From: Ruminococcaceae bacterium UBA5891
Lineage (GTDB): Bacteria; Bacillota; Clostridia; Oscillospirales; Acutalibacteraceae
Assembly (NCBI GenBank): GCA_002431945.1
Contig: DJET01000079.1
Coordinates: forward strand, 1 to 12,238
Length of the DNA stretch: 12,238 nt
Direction of reading: 5' to 3'
This document shows, in pieces, positions 1 through 6,774 of the stretch; the stretch's first letter is position 1; every line of letters starts with the position of its first letter. The notes below the pieces were generated by a model. The model saw only the letters and a program-made list of their open reading frames with translations, did no database searches and was not told where the DNA came from. The translations under genes and the position numbers were made by a program.

Positions 1-70
1 CCCAAAAGTTGTTATTCGCTTGGAGCGCGAACAACTTTTGACCGCGGCGCCCGCCGTCACTTGCAATGAC
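1..70. repeat. Palindromic intergenic repeat, partial
   Basis: An 11-bp perfect inverted repeat, CAAAAGTTGTT (3-13) and AACAACTTTTG (30-40), encloses a smaller CGC/GCG stem (17-19 with 25-27). It is followed by TTGCAATGAC at 61-70, which is the reverse complement of the GTCATTGC end seen in the repeat elements near 6361, 6507, 12076 and 12127. The element runs off the left edge, so its full length is not visible. It probably belongs to the same dispersed intergenic repeat family. It contains no reading frame of note. Confidence 0.5.
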
Positions 71-90
71 AAAATATTTATATAACACAC

Positions 91-135
91 AAAAAAGCTT
101 TAACACCCCGTAAATAAAACGGCTGTGTTAAAGCT
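91..135 (-). terminator. Rho-independent terminator of the pot operon
   Basis: The 11-nt arms AGCTTTAACAC (96-106) and GTGTTAAAGCT (125-135) are perfectly complementary, with an inner CCG/CGG pairing (108-110 with 120-122). Read on the minus strand the hairpin is followed directly by a U tract (complement of 91-95). It lies 45 nt downstream of the potD stop codon. The plus-strand side also has a T-rich tail, so it could work in both directions. Confidence 0.9.
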
Positions 136-146
136 CTTGTTTTTAT

Positions 147-180
147 AATTCCGCATTCCGAATTACGAATTCCGCATTAT
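147..180. repeat. Short AATTCCGCATT-type direct repeat
   Basis: ATTCCGCATT occurs twice (about 148 and 170), separated by CCGAATTACGA, giving a low-complexity, partly palindromic stretch just after the potD stop codon. It resembles simple ATTCCG/AATTACG repeats of clostridial intergenic DNA. No function is apparent. Confidence 0.35.
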
Positions 181-1287
181 TTAGTAGAGCTTAACCTCGC
201 TCCAAAGGGTTTCGTAATAGGTTCTTATATCGCTTTTAATATCGTGATAATACTGTACCTTGGGCATATCGCTTTCATCGGGGTAAAGAATTTTATTTTG
301 ATAATAGCAATAGTCCTTATTGTTTACAACCGCGGTGTTAGGCGAGGCATAGCCTAAATATTCGGCGTTTGCGGTGGCAATGTCCGGCTCTAACAAAAAG
401 TTAATATACATAAGCGCCGCGTCTACATTTTTGGCGTTTTCGGGTATGCATACAGAGTCTACAAATATATTCGTTCCCTCTTCGGGGTAGAAGAATTTAA
501 GGCTTTCGTTGCTTTCAAGCATTGTAAGGTAGTCGCCCGCGTAATACGGCGCAACAGACGCTTCGCCCGTTTCCATTTTGCTGAAAATTTCGTCCATAAC
601 GTAAGACTGAAGATTTTTCTTCCCCTTTTTAAGCAGATCCGCCGCGGCGTCCCAATCCGCCTTGTTTTCGGTGTTGAGATCCTGTCCCAAAATCATTTGG
701 GCGGTCATAAACGCGTCGCGCGAGTTATCAAAGTTAAGCGCCATATCCTTGTACTTTTCGTCCCACAGCACCTTCCAGGAATGCTCTATATCGCCGCCGG
801 TAAGCTCTTCATTATAAATAATGCCTACCATACCCACGTTATAGGGCACGCTGTATTCTTCGTTTTCGTCGAAGAAAAGCCCTTTGTATTTTTCGTCTAT
901 AAGGTCGTAGTTAGATATTTTTGAAATATCGATCTTTTGCAGCATATTCTCGTTTTTAAGGCGCTCTATCATATAATCCGAAGGGATTATTATATCATAG
1001 CTTACGCCGCCGCTTTTAAGCTGGGAATACATAGTTTCGTTGCTTACATAATTTAAGTATTTAACCTTAATGCCCGTAAGCTTTTCGAATTCCTTGTTAA
1101 CGTCCATAGAGCCATCTTCGCCGTCTGATATATATTCGCCCCAGTTGTAGACCGTAAGGGTTGTGCCCTTAAGGCTTTGGTCGAAATCTGCGCGCAGGTT
1201 AAGCTCTTTATATTTGTATCCGCAACCGGTAAGGGAGGCGGCAACGGTAATTACAAGCGATAATATTAAAGCAGCTGTTTTTTTCAT
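181..1287 (-). CDS. potD: Spermidine/putrescine-binding lipoprotein PotD
   Basis: Extracellular substrate-binding subunit of the PotABCD polyamine importer; it captures spermidine or putrescine and delivers it to the PotB-PotC channel. The 368-residue protein starts with a lipoprotein signal peptide (positively charged start, hydrophobic stretch, lipobox LTGC with Cys22), so it should be lipid-anchored on the outer face of the membrane. The mature part shows the family opening with YNWGEY (47-52), the DIIIPSDY segment (98-105), and GTNIFVDS (271-278), matching the ligand-binding IFWMDS region of E. coli PotD. There Phe275 sits where E. coli has a stacking Trp, while the acidic Asp277 is kept, so substrate preference may differ. 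Length is normal. It is the last gene of the operon, 30 nt after potC, with AAAGGA (about 1297-1303, minus strand) as ribosome binding site. Polyamine specificity is inferred from family and operon. Confidence 0.95.
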   Translation of the reverse strand: MKKTAALILSLVITVAASLTGCGYKYKELNLRADFDQSLKGTTLTVYNWGEYISDGEDGSMDVNKEFEKLTGIKVKYLNYVSNETMYSQLKSGGVSYDIIIPSDYMIERLKNENMLQKIDISKISNYDLIDEKYKGLFFDENEEYSVPYNVGMVGIIYNEELTGGDIEHSWKVLWDEKYKDMALNFDNSRDAFMTAQMILGQDLNTENKADWDAAADLLKKGKKNLQSYVMDEIFSKMETGEASVAPYYAGDYLTMLESNESLKFFYPEEGTNIFVDSVCIPENAKNVDAALMYINFLLEPDIATANAEYLGYASPNTAVVNNKDYCYYQNKILYPDESDMPKVQYYHDIKSDIRTYYETLWSEVKLY

Positions 1288-1317
1288 TTATCTAAATCCT
1301 TTCTTTCTTAAAGCAGG

Positions 1318-2133
1318 CTATTGTTCGGTAAACGTTTTGTTTAAAGCCCTTTTCTCTGATTTTGATTGCAGTACATTATAAAGTATTAACAGCACAAACA
1401 CAGTTATGAAAATAAGGGTTGAAAGGGCGTATGTGTCCGGCGTTACGGTTTTTTTGGTCATAGTATAGATCAGTATCGGCAATGTTTGATAATGCCCGCA
1501 GGTGAAATAGCTTATAACAAAATCGTCAAGCGATAATGTAAACGCCATTATAAAGCCTGTTACAATTCCCGTTGAAATTGAGGGCAGTATAACCTTGAAA
1601 AACGCCTTAACGGGAGTACAGCCGAGGTCCATTGCGGCTTCGGGCAAGTGCGGATCCGTTCCGTTAAGCCGCGGTATGACCGAAAGTATAACATACGGCA
1701 GGTTAAAGGTTATGTGCGCTATAAGCACCGTTGCAAAACCTAACGATTCGTTAAGGCCTAACAGCTTGCCTGCAAAAATAAACAGCAGCATAAGCGAAAT
1801 GCCTGTAACAATATCGGCGTTCATCATGGGTATTTGGGTTACGGACATAACAATCTTTTTTGAAATTTTGTTTCTTATCGCGGTTATGCCCACCGCCGCC
1901 GCAGTGCCCAGCACCGTAGATATAACAGCCGAAAGCACGGCTACTATAAGCGTATGCTCAAGCGCGGTCATCATAGCGGTGTTTGAAAGCAGCCCCTCGT
2001 ACCACCTGGTCGAAAAGCCGTTCATAACCCAAACGCTGCGCGAAGAGTTGAAAGAGAATATTATCATAACTGCAACGGGCGCGTAAAGGAAAAGTATTAT
2101 AAGCGCCACATATATACGGGAAAGTATTTTCAC
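1318..2133 (-). CDS. potC: Spermidine/putrescine ABC transporter permease PotC
   Basis: Second membrane subunit of the polyamine importer; with PotB it forms the channel and couples to PotA. The 271 residues show about six hydrophobic segments (roughly 7-28, 60-84, 105-122, 132-155, 187-209, 236-254). The cytoplasmic EAA coupling loop lies at 165-184 (EAAMDLG, with conserved Gly171). SLDDFVIS (201-208) is typical of PotC-type permeases. The start is a GTG that overlaps the potB stop codon by 4 nt (2130-2133), with a G-rich GGGGGTG Shine-Dalgarno just upstream, implying translational coupling to potB. Length matches the family. A minus-strand TAG ends the gene 30 nt before potD. Confidence 0.95.
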   Translation of the reverse strand: MKILSRIYVALIILFLYAPVAVMIIFSFNSSRSVWVMNGFSTRWYEGLLSNTAMMTALEHTLIVAVLSAVISTVLGTAAAVGITAIRNKISKKIVMSVTQIPMMNADIVTGISLMLLFIFAGKLLGLNESLGFATVLIAHITFNLPYVILSVIPRLNGTDPHLPEAAMDLGCTPVKAFFKVILPSISTGIVTGFIMAFTLSLDDFVISYFTCGHYQTLPILIYTMTKKTVTPDTYALSTLIFITVFVLLILYNVLQSKSEKRALNKTFTEQ

Positions 2134-2957
2134 ATCAACACACCCCCGTCTTCACCGTCTGAAAATCTGTTCATTATAAAAAGACAGATTAAAATCATAA
2201 CCATAAGCACAAGCGATATTGCCGAGGCAACGTTATAATACGCAGGGCCTAAGTTAAAGAAATATTCGATCGTATCGCCTATAAGCATTGTTTTGTTGCC
2301 GCCTAATTTTTGCGAGATGTAAAATGTGCTTACAGACGGCACAAACACCATTGTTATACCCGAAATAACGCCGGGCTTTGTAAGCGGAAATATAACCCTT
2401 TTAAACTTTGTAAACGAATTTGAGCCTAAATCCTCCGCCGCCTCTAACAGCGATTTATCAAGCTTTGACATTACCGAGTAAATAGGAAGTATCATATACG
2501 GAATAAAATCGTACACCATTCCGAGAATTACCGCCCCCGGCGTGTTTATAAGCTTTAAGGGCTTTAAGCCTATGCTTTTTAAAAACGTGTTTATAAGGCC
2601 TGTGTTTGCAAGAATGGTTATCCACGAATAGGTACGTATAAGAAAGTTCATCCACATAGGGATCATAACTATCATAAAAAGCATACGCTGAGAGGAAACC
2701 TTAAGCTTTGTCATAAAATACGCCATAGGGTAAGCCAACAAAAGCGTAACGGCGGTTGAAATTACGGCGTAAAGTATCGATATGCCGAACGCCTTTTTAT
2801 ACTGCCCGATAGCGCTTAGGTTTGAAAGGGTGAAAACGCCGTTTTGGTCGGTTAAGGCAAAGTAAAACATAATTACAAGCGGCACCACGATAAATATTGC
2901 CGACCACACAATATAAGGCGAGGCGACCAGCTTGTTTCCGAACGTTCTTTTGTTCAC
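2130..2957 (-). CDS. potB: Spermidine/putrescine ABC transporter permease PotB
   Basis: First membrane subunit of the polyamine importer, partner of PotC. The 275 residues contain about six membrane segments (roughly 12-34, 60-82, 92-114, 141-163, 196-216, 243-263). The EAA loop at 172-191 (EAAEDLGSNSFTKFKRVIFP, with Gly178) docks on the ATPase. The start is GTG at 2957, chosen because an ideal AGGAGG (2966-2971, minus strand) lies 8 nt upstream inside the last codons of potA. The gap to the potA stop codon is only 3 nt, and the 3' end overlaps potC by 4 nt. PotB and PotC are paralogues; this one is called PotB from its order next to PotA and its sequence character. Confidence 0.95.
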   Translation of the reverse strand: MNKRTFGNKLVASPYIVWSAIFIVVPLVIMFYFALTDQNGVFTLSNLSAIGQYKKAFGISILYAVISTAVTLLLAYPMAYFMTKLKVSSQRMLFMIVMIPMWMNFLIRTYSWITILANTGLINTFLKSIGLKPLKLINTPGAVILGMVYDFIPYMILPIYSVMSKLDKSLLEAAEDLGSNSFTKFKRVIFPLTKPGVISGITMVFVPSVSTFYISQKLGGNKTMLIGDTIEYFFNLGPAYYNVASAISLVLMVMILICLFIMNRFSDGEDGGVLM

Positions 2958-2960
2958 TGC

Positions 2961-4079
2961 CTATTCCTCCTCTGTAATATCAGAGAGGTGGTCTATTTCC
3001 TCGCTGTAAGAGGAATAATCGCCGTAAAGCCCCGAATATTTGGATTTTTTCATTATGTGAATTGCGTCCGGCTCGATATAAAGCCCTACGCTGTCGTTAA
3101 CAAAATGCTCGTCCGTGGTTTGTATCATCCACTTAAAGCCGCCTATATCCACTATTATTTCGTAATGAACGCCGAGAAACGCAACCGAGGTAACAACGCC
3201 CTTTAGCATTCCCTTTTCGGGCGGTACTATATCCACGTCTTCGGGACGTACCACAACGTCTACCGCCTCGTTTTCCGAAAAGCCTTTATCAAGGCAGTCA
3301 AACTCGGCGCCCGAAAACGAAACGTAAAGATCGCGCAGCATAACGCCGTCTACAATATTCGATTCGCCTATAAAATCCGCAACAAAGGCGTTTTGCGGCT
3401 CGTTATATATATCCTTAGGGGTGCCTACCTGCTGAATTTTGCCCCCGTCCATAACCACCACGCGGTCCGACATGGTAAGCGCCTCTTCCTGATCGTGGGT
3501 TACAAAAACAAAGGTTATGCCCAATTGCTGCTGAATTTTTTTAAGCTCCTTTTGCATATCCTTGCGAAGCTTTAAATCAAGCGCGGCAAGCGGCTCGTCA
3601 AGCAGTAAAACCTTAGGGTGGTTTGCAATGGCGCGCGCTATCGCAACGCGCTGCTGCTGACCGCCCGAAAGGGTGTCTACGTGGCGCTTTTCAAGCCCCG
3701 TAAGGTTTACAAGGCGCAGCATTTCCGCAACCTTTTCTCGAATCTCCTTTTCGGGGCGTTTTTTAATGCGCAGCCCGAATGCGATGTTTTCATACACGTT
3801 AAGGTGCGGAAACAGCGCATAACGCTGAAAAATGGTGTTCACCTGACGCTTATACGCCGGAACACCATTTATTTTTTTGCCCTCAAACAAAATATCGCCG
3901 CCGTCCGGCTCCAAAAAGCCGGCTATAAGGCGCAGCGTGGTGGTTTTGCCACAGCCTGAGGGACCGAGGAGCGTTATAAACTCCTTATCCTTAATCTCAA
4001 GGTCAAGCCCGTCTAAAACCTGCTCGCCGTCAAATGCGACCGATACGTTTTTAAGCTCTACAATATTTTCTTTTTCCAT
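2961..4079 (-). CDS. potA: Spermidine/putrescine import ATP-binding protein PotA
   Basis: Cytoplasmic ATPase that powers the PotBC channel. With the chosen start it has 372 residues. All ABC motifs are visible: Walker A GPSGCGKTT (39-47), Q-loop Gln85, signature LSGGQQQR (137-144), Walker B VLLLDEP (157-163) and the switch His195. A C-terminal TOBE-type regulatory region spans about 235-345. The tail (about 346-372) is Tyr/Ser-rich and acidic, and its final Glu codons double as the potB Shine-Dalgarno. A GTG at 4103 would add eight residues, but that extension contains the strong AAAGGGGG ribosome binding site (complement of 4087-4094), so the ATG at 4079 is preferred. It is the first gene of the operon, behind a leader of about 200 nt. 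Confidence 0.96.
   Translation of the reverse strand: MEKENIVELKNVSVAFDGEQVLDGLDLEIKDKEFITLLGPSGCGKTTTLRLIAGFLEPDGGDILFEGKKINGVPAYKRQVNTIFQRYALFPHLNVYENIAFGLRIKKRPEKEIREKVAEMLRLVNLTGLEKRHVDTLSGGQQQRVAIARAIANHPKVLLLDEPLAALDLKLRKDMQKELKKIQQQLGITFVFVTHDQEEALTMSDRVVVMDGGKIQQVGTPKDIYNEPQNAFVADFIGESNIVDGVMLRDLYVSFSGAEFDCLDKGFSENEAVDVVVRPEDVDIVPPEKGMLKGVVTSVAFLGVHYEIIVDIGGFKWMIQTTDEHFVNDSVGLYIEPDAIHIMKKSKYSGLYGDYSSYSEEIDHLSDITEEE
2966..2971 (-). promoter_or_regulatory. potB ribosome binding site inside the potA 3' end
   Basis: On the minus strand AGGAGG sits within the GAG-GAG-GAA-TAG end of potA and lies 8 nt from the potB GTG start. It makes potB initiation dependent on ribosomes finishing potA and supports the GTG start choice. 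Confidence 0.8.
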
Positions 4080-4279
4080 AAAGCATCCCCCTTTGTTCAA
4101 CACTCAAGTGCCGACACAAGAATAATTTTTCCCTGTGCGATACCCGCAGTCTCTTCGTAATATGCCCTGAACAAAGGGTTTTTCATAGTTTTCCAAAGTC
4201 CTCTGACCCGAAACTACGGCATAAAATCTGAGGCTGCTCTCTACACAGATGCTTAATATTTAGTTGTTCGCCTAACTAA
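4080..4279 (-). promoter_or_regulatory. potA 5' leader with Shine-Dalgarno-sequestering pairing
   Basis: The leader between the predicted transcription start (near 4279) and the potA ATG is about 200 nt and contains no convincing gene. CCCUUUGUUCA (complement of 4168-4178) is an exact 11-nt complement of UGAACAAAGGG (complement of 4089-4099), which overlaps the potA Shine-Dalgarno AAAGGGGG. The pairing would hide the ribosome binding site and enclose a 68-nt loop with a further small hairpin (CACAGG with CUUGUG). A competing 6-bp pairing including one G-U, CAGAGG (complement of 4200-4205) with CCUUUG of the anti-Shine-Dalgarno arm, would free the site. This is the layout of a translational switch, but I do not recognise a known riboswitch class. 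Confidence 0.55.
4260..4279 (-). promoter_or_regulatory. Dyad operator candidate at the pot transcription start
   Basis: TTAGTT (4260-4265) and AACTAA (4274-4279) form a perfect 6-bp dyad with an 8-nt spacer (GTTCGCCT). It lies directly downstream of the -10 box, where a bound repressor would block transcription. The look is similar to operators of winged-helix regulators such as the MarR or DtxR families, but no regulator gene is in the window, so the factor is unknown. Confidence 0.4.
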
Positions 4280-4285
4280 GTATTG

Positions 4286-4314
4286 ACTATACTATGAAAC
4301 CCTTTAAATGTCAA
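4286..4314 (-). promoter_or_regulatory. Sigma-A-type promoter of potABCD
   Basis: On the minus strand TTGACA (complement of 4309-4314) is separated by exactly 17 nt from TATAGT (complement of 4286-4291). That is a perfect -35 and a five-of-six -10. Transcription would start near 4279 and leave a leader of about 200 nt before potA. Confidence 0.85.
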
Positions 4315-4490
4315 GTGTTTTTTGCGATTTTTCAACATTTTTCTATCAAAAAATATGCTGTGTTTTAAGAAACTCGCTAATGCTCGTTTTTACTCGCTTT
4401 TTCTAACGTTTGCTCACTTTTTGTAAAAATAAATTTTTTTGTGAAATTTATAAAATTATTGATAATTCGCCGCATACGGGTATGTATTTC

Positions 4491-4519
4491 TTGACATATT
4501 GCTTGTCGGGTGGTAAAAT
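4491..4519 (+). promoter_or_regulatory. Sigma-A-type promoter of rny
   Basis: TTGACA (4491-4496), a 17-nt spacer and TAAAAT (4514-4519) give a near-consensus vegetative promoter, with a predicted start near 4525. It faces away from the pot promoter. No competing promoter of similar quality is seen between it and rny. The DNA between the two promoters (about 4320-4490) is AT-rich and holds only loosely repeated CTCGC/GCTCG motifs (4371-4416). Confidence 0.85.
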
Positions 4520-4524
4520 TAACA

Positions 4525-4562
4525 GGATAAATCACTTATCCGGCGGTTTCCCGCCGTTTTTT
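4525..4562 (+). terminator. Promoter-proximal hairpins with U tract (attenuator candidate)
   Basis: GGATAA/TTATCC (4525-4530 with 4536-4541) forms a 6-bp stem at the predicted 5' end of the transcript. CGGCGG/CCGCCG (4541-4546 with 4551-4556, loop TTTC) follows and runs straight into six Ts (4557-4562). The second hairpin has every mark of an intrinsic terminator. Because the only genes nearby diverge from here, it lies in the rny leader and would cut off most transcripts at about 37 nt unless read through. Confidence 0.65.
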
Positions 4563-4705
4563 GTGACAGCCCCGAAGCGCGCGCTTATGGCGAAGCGCGG
4601 CGCATAGCGGTTGATTATATCACGGGGGATATATACGCGGCTCCCGTTTACATTCTATATCCCGTTTAAGGGAAAGTCAGATGAAAAATCCGCGTTTTAT
4701 TATAC
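4563..4705 (+). other. Structured 5' untranslated region of rny
   Basis: No gene is visible here. Several inverted repeats are: CGCGCTT/AAGCGCG (4580-4586 with 4593-4599), GGGATATA/TATATCCC (4626-4633 with 4656-4663) and CCC/GGG around GTTTAA (4661-4672). Together with the hairpins at 4525-4562 they predict a folded leader of about 200 nt. The family is not recognised. Confidence 0.45.
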
Positions 4706-4723
4706 AGGAGGTTAATAAGAAGT

Positions 4724-6274
4724 ATGCCGGCTATATTATATGTTATTTTAGCTGTCATCGCCGTTGTTCTTGCCGTGGCCGGTTTTTTTGCCGGCTCGGC
4801 TTACCGCCGCAAATCGGCAGAGGCCGCAATAGGCTCAGCCGAGGACGAGGCTAAACGCATTTTAAACGACGCGATGAAAACCGCAGAAGCAAAGAAAAAA
4901 GAAGCTTTGGTAGAAGCAAAGGACGAAATTCACCAGATGCGCCAAGAGGCGGAACGCGATATACGCGAGCGCCGCAGCGACGTTCAGCGTCAGGAGCACC
5001 GCCTTCAGCAAAAGGAAGAAACCTTAGACCGCAAAACCGATAATCTTGAAGCAAAGGAAGAAAAGCTTGCCGCGCGTTCAAAGGAGATCGAGGCAAGAAT
5101 TGAGGAATGCGATAAGATCAAGCAAAGCCAAATGGATATGCTTGAAAAAATTTCTGGCTACAGCAAGGAACAGGCAAAGGCGCATTTGCTTGAGCTGCTT
5201 GACGGCGAGCTGACTCACGAAAAAGCCGTTAAGATCCACGATTACGAGCAAAGGCTCAAAGAGGAATCGGACGCGATTGCCAAAAACGTTATAGGCCACG
5301 CAATTCAGCGCTGCGCCGCCGATCATTCCTCTGAAATGACCGTTTCGGTAGTGGCTCTTCCGAACGACGAAATGAAGGGCAGAATTATAGGAAGAGAGGG
5401 GCGCAACATTCGCGCGCTTGAAACCGCTACGGGCGTTGATCTTATAATAGACGACACACCCGAAGCCATCACCCTTTCAAGCTTTGACCCGATAAGGCGC
5501 GAAATCGCGCGCGTGACCCTTGAAAAGCTTATACTTGACGGACGTATCCACCCCGCAAGAATCGAAGAGACCGTTGCAAAGGCAACCGCCGAGGTTGAGG
5601 CTACGATCAAACGCGAGGGCGAGCGCGCAATGATAGACGCAGGTATACATAACCTGCACCCCGAACTTATAAAGCTGCTCGGTAAGCTGCATTACCGAAC
5701 AAGCTACGGTCAGAACGTGCTTAACCACTCGCTTGAGGTTTGCCACCTTTCCGGCCTTATGGCGGCGGAGCTTGGGGCGGACGTAACCCTTGCAAAGCGC
5801 GCCGGTCTTCTTCACGATATAGGCAAGGCGCTTGACCACGAGCAGGAGGGCACGCACATTCAGCTTGGCGTTGAGGTTGCCAAAAAGTATAAGGAAAGCG
5901 AAACGGTTATCCACGCTATCCACGCTCATCACGGCGAGGTTGAGGCCAAAAACGTTATCGCCTGCATCGTTCAGGCAGCGGACGCAATTTCCGCCGCAAG
6001 ACCGGGCGCCAGACGTGAAAATATCGAAAACTATATCAAACGTCTTGAAAAGCTTGAGGAAATCGCCAATTCCTTCAGCGGCGTTGAAAGCTCATACGCA
6101 ATACAGGCGGGCCGCGAGGTGCGCATAATCGTTAAGCCGGACGCGGTAACGGACGATCAGATGGTGCTTATGGCTCACGATATTTCCGCACGTATCGAAA
6201 ACGAGCTTGAATATCCGGGGCAGATAAAGGTAAACGTAATAAGGGAAAGCCGCGCGGTGGATTACGCGAAATAA
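4724..6274 (+). CDS. rny: Ribonuclease Y (membrane-anchored endoribonuclease)
   Basis: RNase Y starts mRNA decay in many Firmicutes by cutting single-stranded RNA, and is held at the membrane. The 516 residues show the full family layout: an N-terminal membrane segment (about 3-25), a long charged coiled coil (about 30-190, rich in Lys, Glu and Arg), a KH RNA-binding domain with the GxxG loop in GRIIGREGRN (219-228), and an HD metal-dependent phosphohydrolase domain with His335, the His364-Asp365 pair (LLHDIGKA) and Asp420. Length is close to the usual 520. The start is supported by AGGAGGT (4706-4712) 11 nt upstream. Transcribed alone, with its own promoter, a structured leader containing a terminator-like hairpin, and a terminator behind the gene. 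Confidence 0.97.
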   Translation: MPAILYVILAVIAVVLAVAGFFAGSAYRRKSAEAAIGSAEDEAKRILNDAMKTAEAKKKEALVEAKDEIHQMRQEAERDIRERRSDVQRQEHRLQQKEETLDRKTDNLEAKEEKLAARSKEIEARIEECDKIKQSQMDMLEKISGYSKEQAKAHLLELLDGELTHEKAVKIHDYEQRLKEESDAIAKNVIGHAIQRCAADHSSEMTVSVVALPNDEMKGRIIGREGRNIRALETATGVDLIIDDTPEAITLSSFDPIRREIARVTLEKLILDGRIHPARIEETVAKATAEVEATIKREGERAMIDAGIHNLHPELIKLLGKLHYRTSYGQNVLNHSLEVCHLSGLMAAELGADVTLAKRAGLLHDIGKALDHEQEGTHIQLGVEVAKKYKESETVIHAIHAHHGEVEAKNVIACIVQAADAISAARPGARRENIENYIKRLEKLEEIANSFSGVESSYAIQAGREVRIIVKPDAVTDDQMVLMAHDISARIENELEYPGQIKVNVIRESRAVDYAK

Positions 6275-6293
6275 AGGCTTTATTGACAAATTG

Positions 6294-6316
6294 AGGGCTG
6301 TTTTTACAGCCCTTTT
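6294..6316 (+). terminator. Rho-independent terminator of rny
   Basis: AGGGCTGT (6294-6301) and ACAGCCCT (6306-6313) form an 8-bp stem with a 4-nt loop, followed by a T run, 20 nt after the rny stop codon. Confidence 0.9.
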
Positions 6317-6360
6317 GTTATGCACGAAAGCCTTTGCTGTCATTGCAATTGCGCCCCCTC

Positions 6361-6448
6361 GTCATTGCGAAGCCGTGTAACGGCTGTGGCAATCCGTTTC
6401 TCTTTCAAGGGTATTACGGATTCTTTCACGCTTCGCGTTCAGAATGAC
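6361..6448. repeat. Palindromic GTCATTGC intergenic element, complete copy
   Basis: An 88-bp unit bounded by GTCATT (6361-6366) and AATGAC (6443-6448). It holds an inner stem AGCCGT/ACGGCT (6371-6376 with 6380-6385) and AATCCG/CGGATT (6391-6396 with 6417-6422). Its ends and inner GGCAATCCG match other copies in the window. It could be a non-autonomous miniature element; no reading frame is visible. Confidence 0.6.
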
Positions 6449-6449
6449 A

Positions 6450-6480
6450 CGCCGTTTAGTTATTGCGAATACTTACGGCG
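6450..6480. repeat. Hairpin next to the GTCATTGC element
   Basis: CGCCGT (6450-6455) and ACGGCG (6475-6480) pair, with an additional AGT/ACT step inside. It lies between two GTCATTGC elements and is probably part of the same repeat cluster. Confidence 0.35.
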
Positions 6481-6506
6481 CGCGGTTATACTTTCGTTCC
6501 CCCCTT

Positions 6507-6543
6507 GTCATTGCGAGCGAGCAAAGCGAGCGCGGCAATCCGC
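6507..6543. repeat. GTCATTGC...GGCAATCCG short repeat unit
   Basis: A short form of the dispersed repeat: GTCATTGC at 6507-6514, an AGCGAG-rich middle, and GGCAATCCG at about 6534-6542. Further fragments are seen at about 6339 (GTCATTGCAATTGC) and 6552 (AGCAATCCG). The copy at 12076-12111 shares its layout. Confidence 0.6.
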
Positions 6544-6597
6544 CTCCCCCGTAGCAATCCGCTCCCTGCGCCCTTACATAACGGCTTTTCTTTACCT

Positions 6598-6640
6598 TAT
6601 AATAAAACAGGAGTTCAAAAGGTGTACCTTTTGAACTCCT
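6598..6640 (+). promoter_or_regulatory. TATAAT box with 14-bp palindrome at the predicted start
   Basis: A perfect TATAAT (6598-6603) lies just before a palindrome with 14-nt arms (6609-6622 and 6627-6640, loop TGTA); the core is TCAAAAGGTGTACCTTTTGA at 6615-6634. No good -35 stands at 17 nt, so the promoter is uncertain. The palindrome is followed by TTATTTTTTA, so it could be an operator, a terminator or a repeat end. It is the best candidate for the start of the LRR-cohesin transcript. Confidence 0.35.
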
Positions 6641-6749
6641 TATTTTTTACCTTATTTTACCACTAGAAAGCCTGTTTTGCAATACTTTTTTGCGATTTTC
6701 GGTCTTTAAAGGCTTAAAAACGGTTGATTTTTTTAATTTGGGACTTATG

Positions 6750-6769
6750 TCAAAAGGTACACCTTTTGA
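6750..6769 (+). repeat. Second copy of the 20-bp palindrome, inverted
   Basis: TCAAAAGGTACACCTTTTGA is the exact reverse complement of the core at 6615-6634; each copy has 8-bp arms around a 4-nt centre. The 115-nt AT-rich stretch between the copies holds no recognisable gene. Two matching dyads 90 nt ahead of the LRR gene suggest paired operators, or the ends of a small mobile element. Confidence 0.5.
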
Positions 6770-6774
6770 GAAAT

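Noticed and set aside
4080..4103. Extending potA upstream to the GTG at 4103
   Set aside because: The eight extra codons contain the strong AAAGGGGG Shine-Dalgarno for the ATG at 4079, and the extra residues match nothing in PotA.
4080..4279. Assigning the potA leader to a known riboswitch class
   Set aside because: I see no conserved core of the guanidine, ykkC, SAM, preQ1 or T-box families, so it is left as an unnamed structured leader.
4315..4335. TTTTTTGCGATTTT shared by 4318 and 6685
   Set aside because: A 14-base match in T-rich DNA with no similarity on either side; chance is enough.
4371..4416. CTCGC/GCTCG quasi-repeats as a regulator array
   Set aside because: Spacing is uneven and the units are only 5-6 nt long; too weak to call.
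4851..6128. Several long frames opposite or inside rny
   Set aside because: They are shadows of a strongly coding, GC-biased gene; they have no ribosome binding sites, and their products look like none of the known families.
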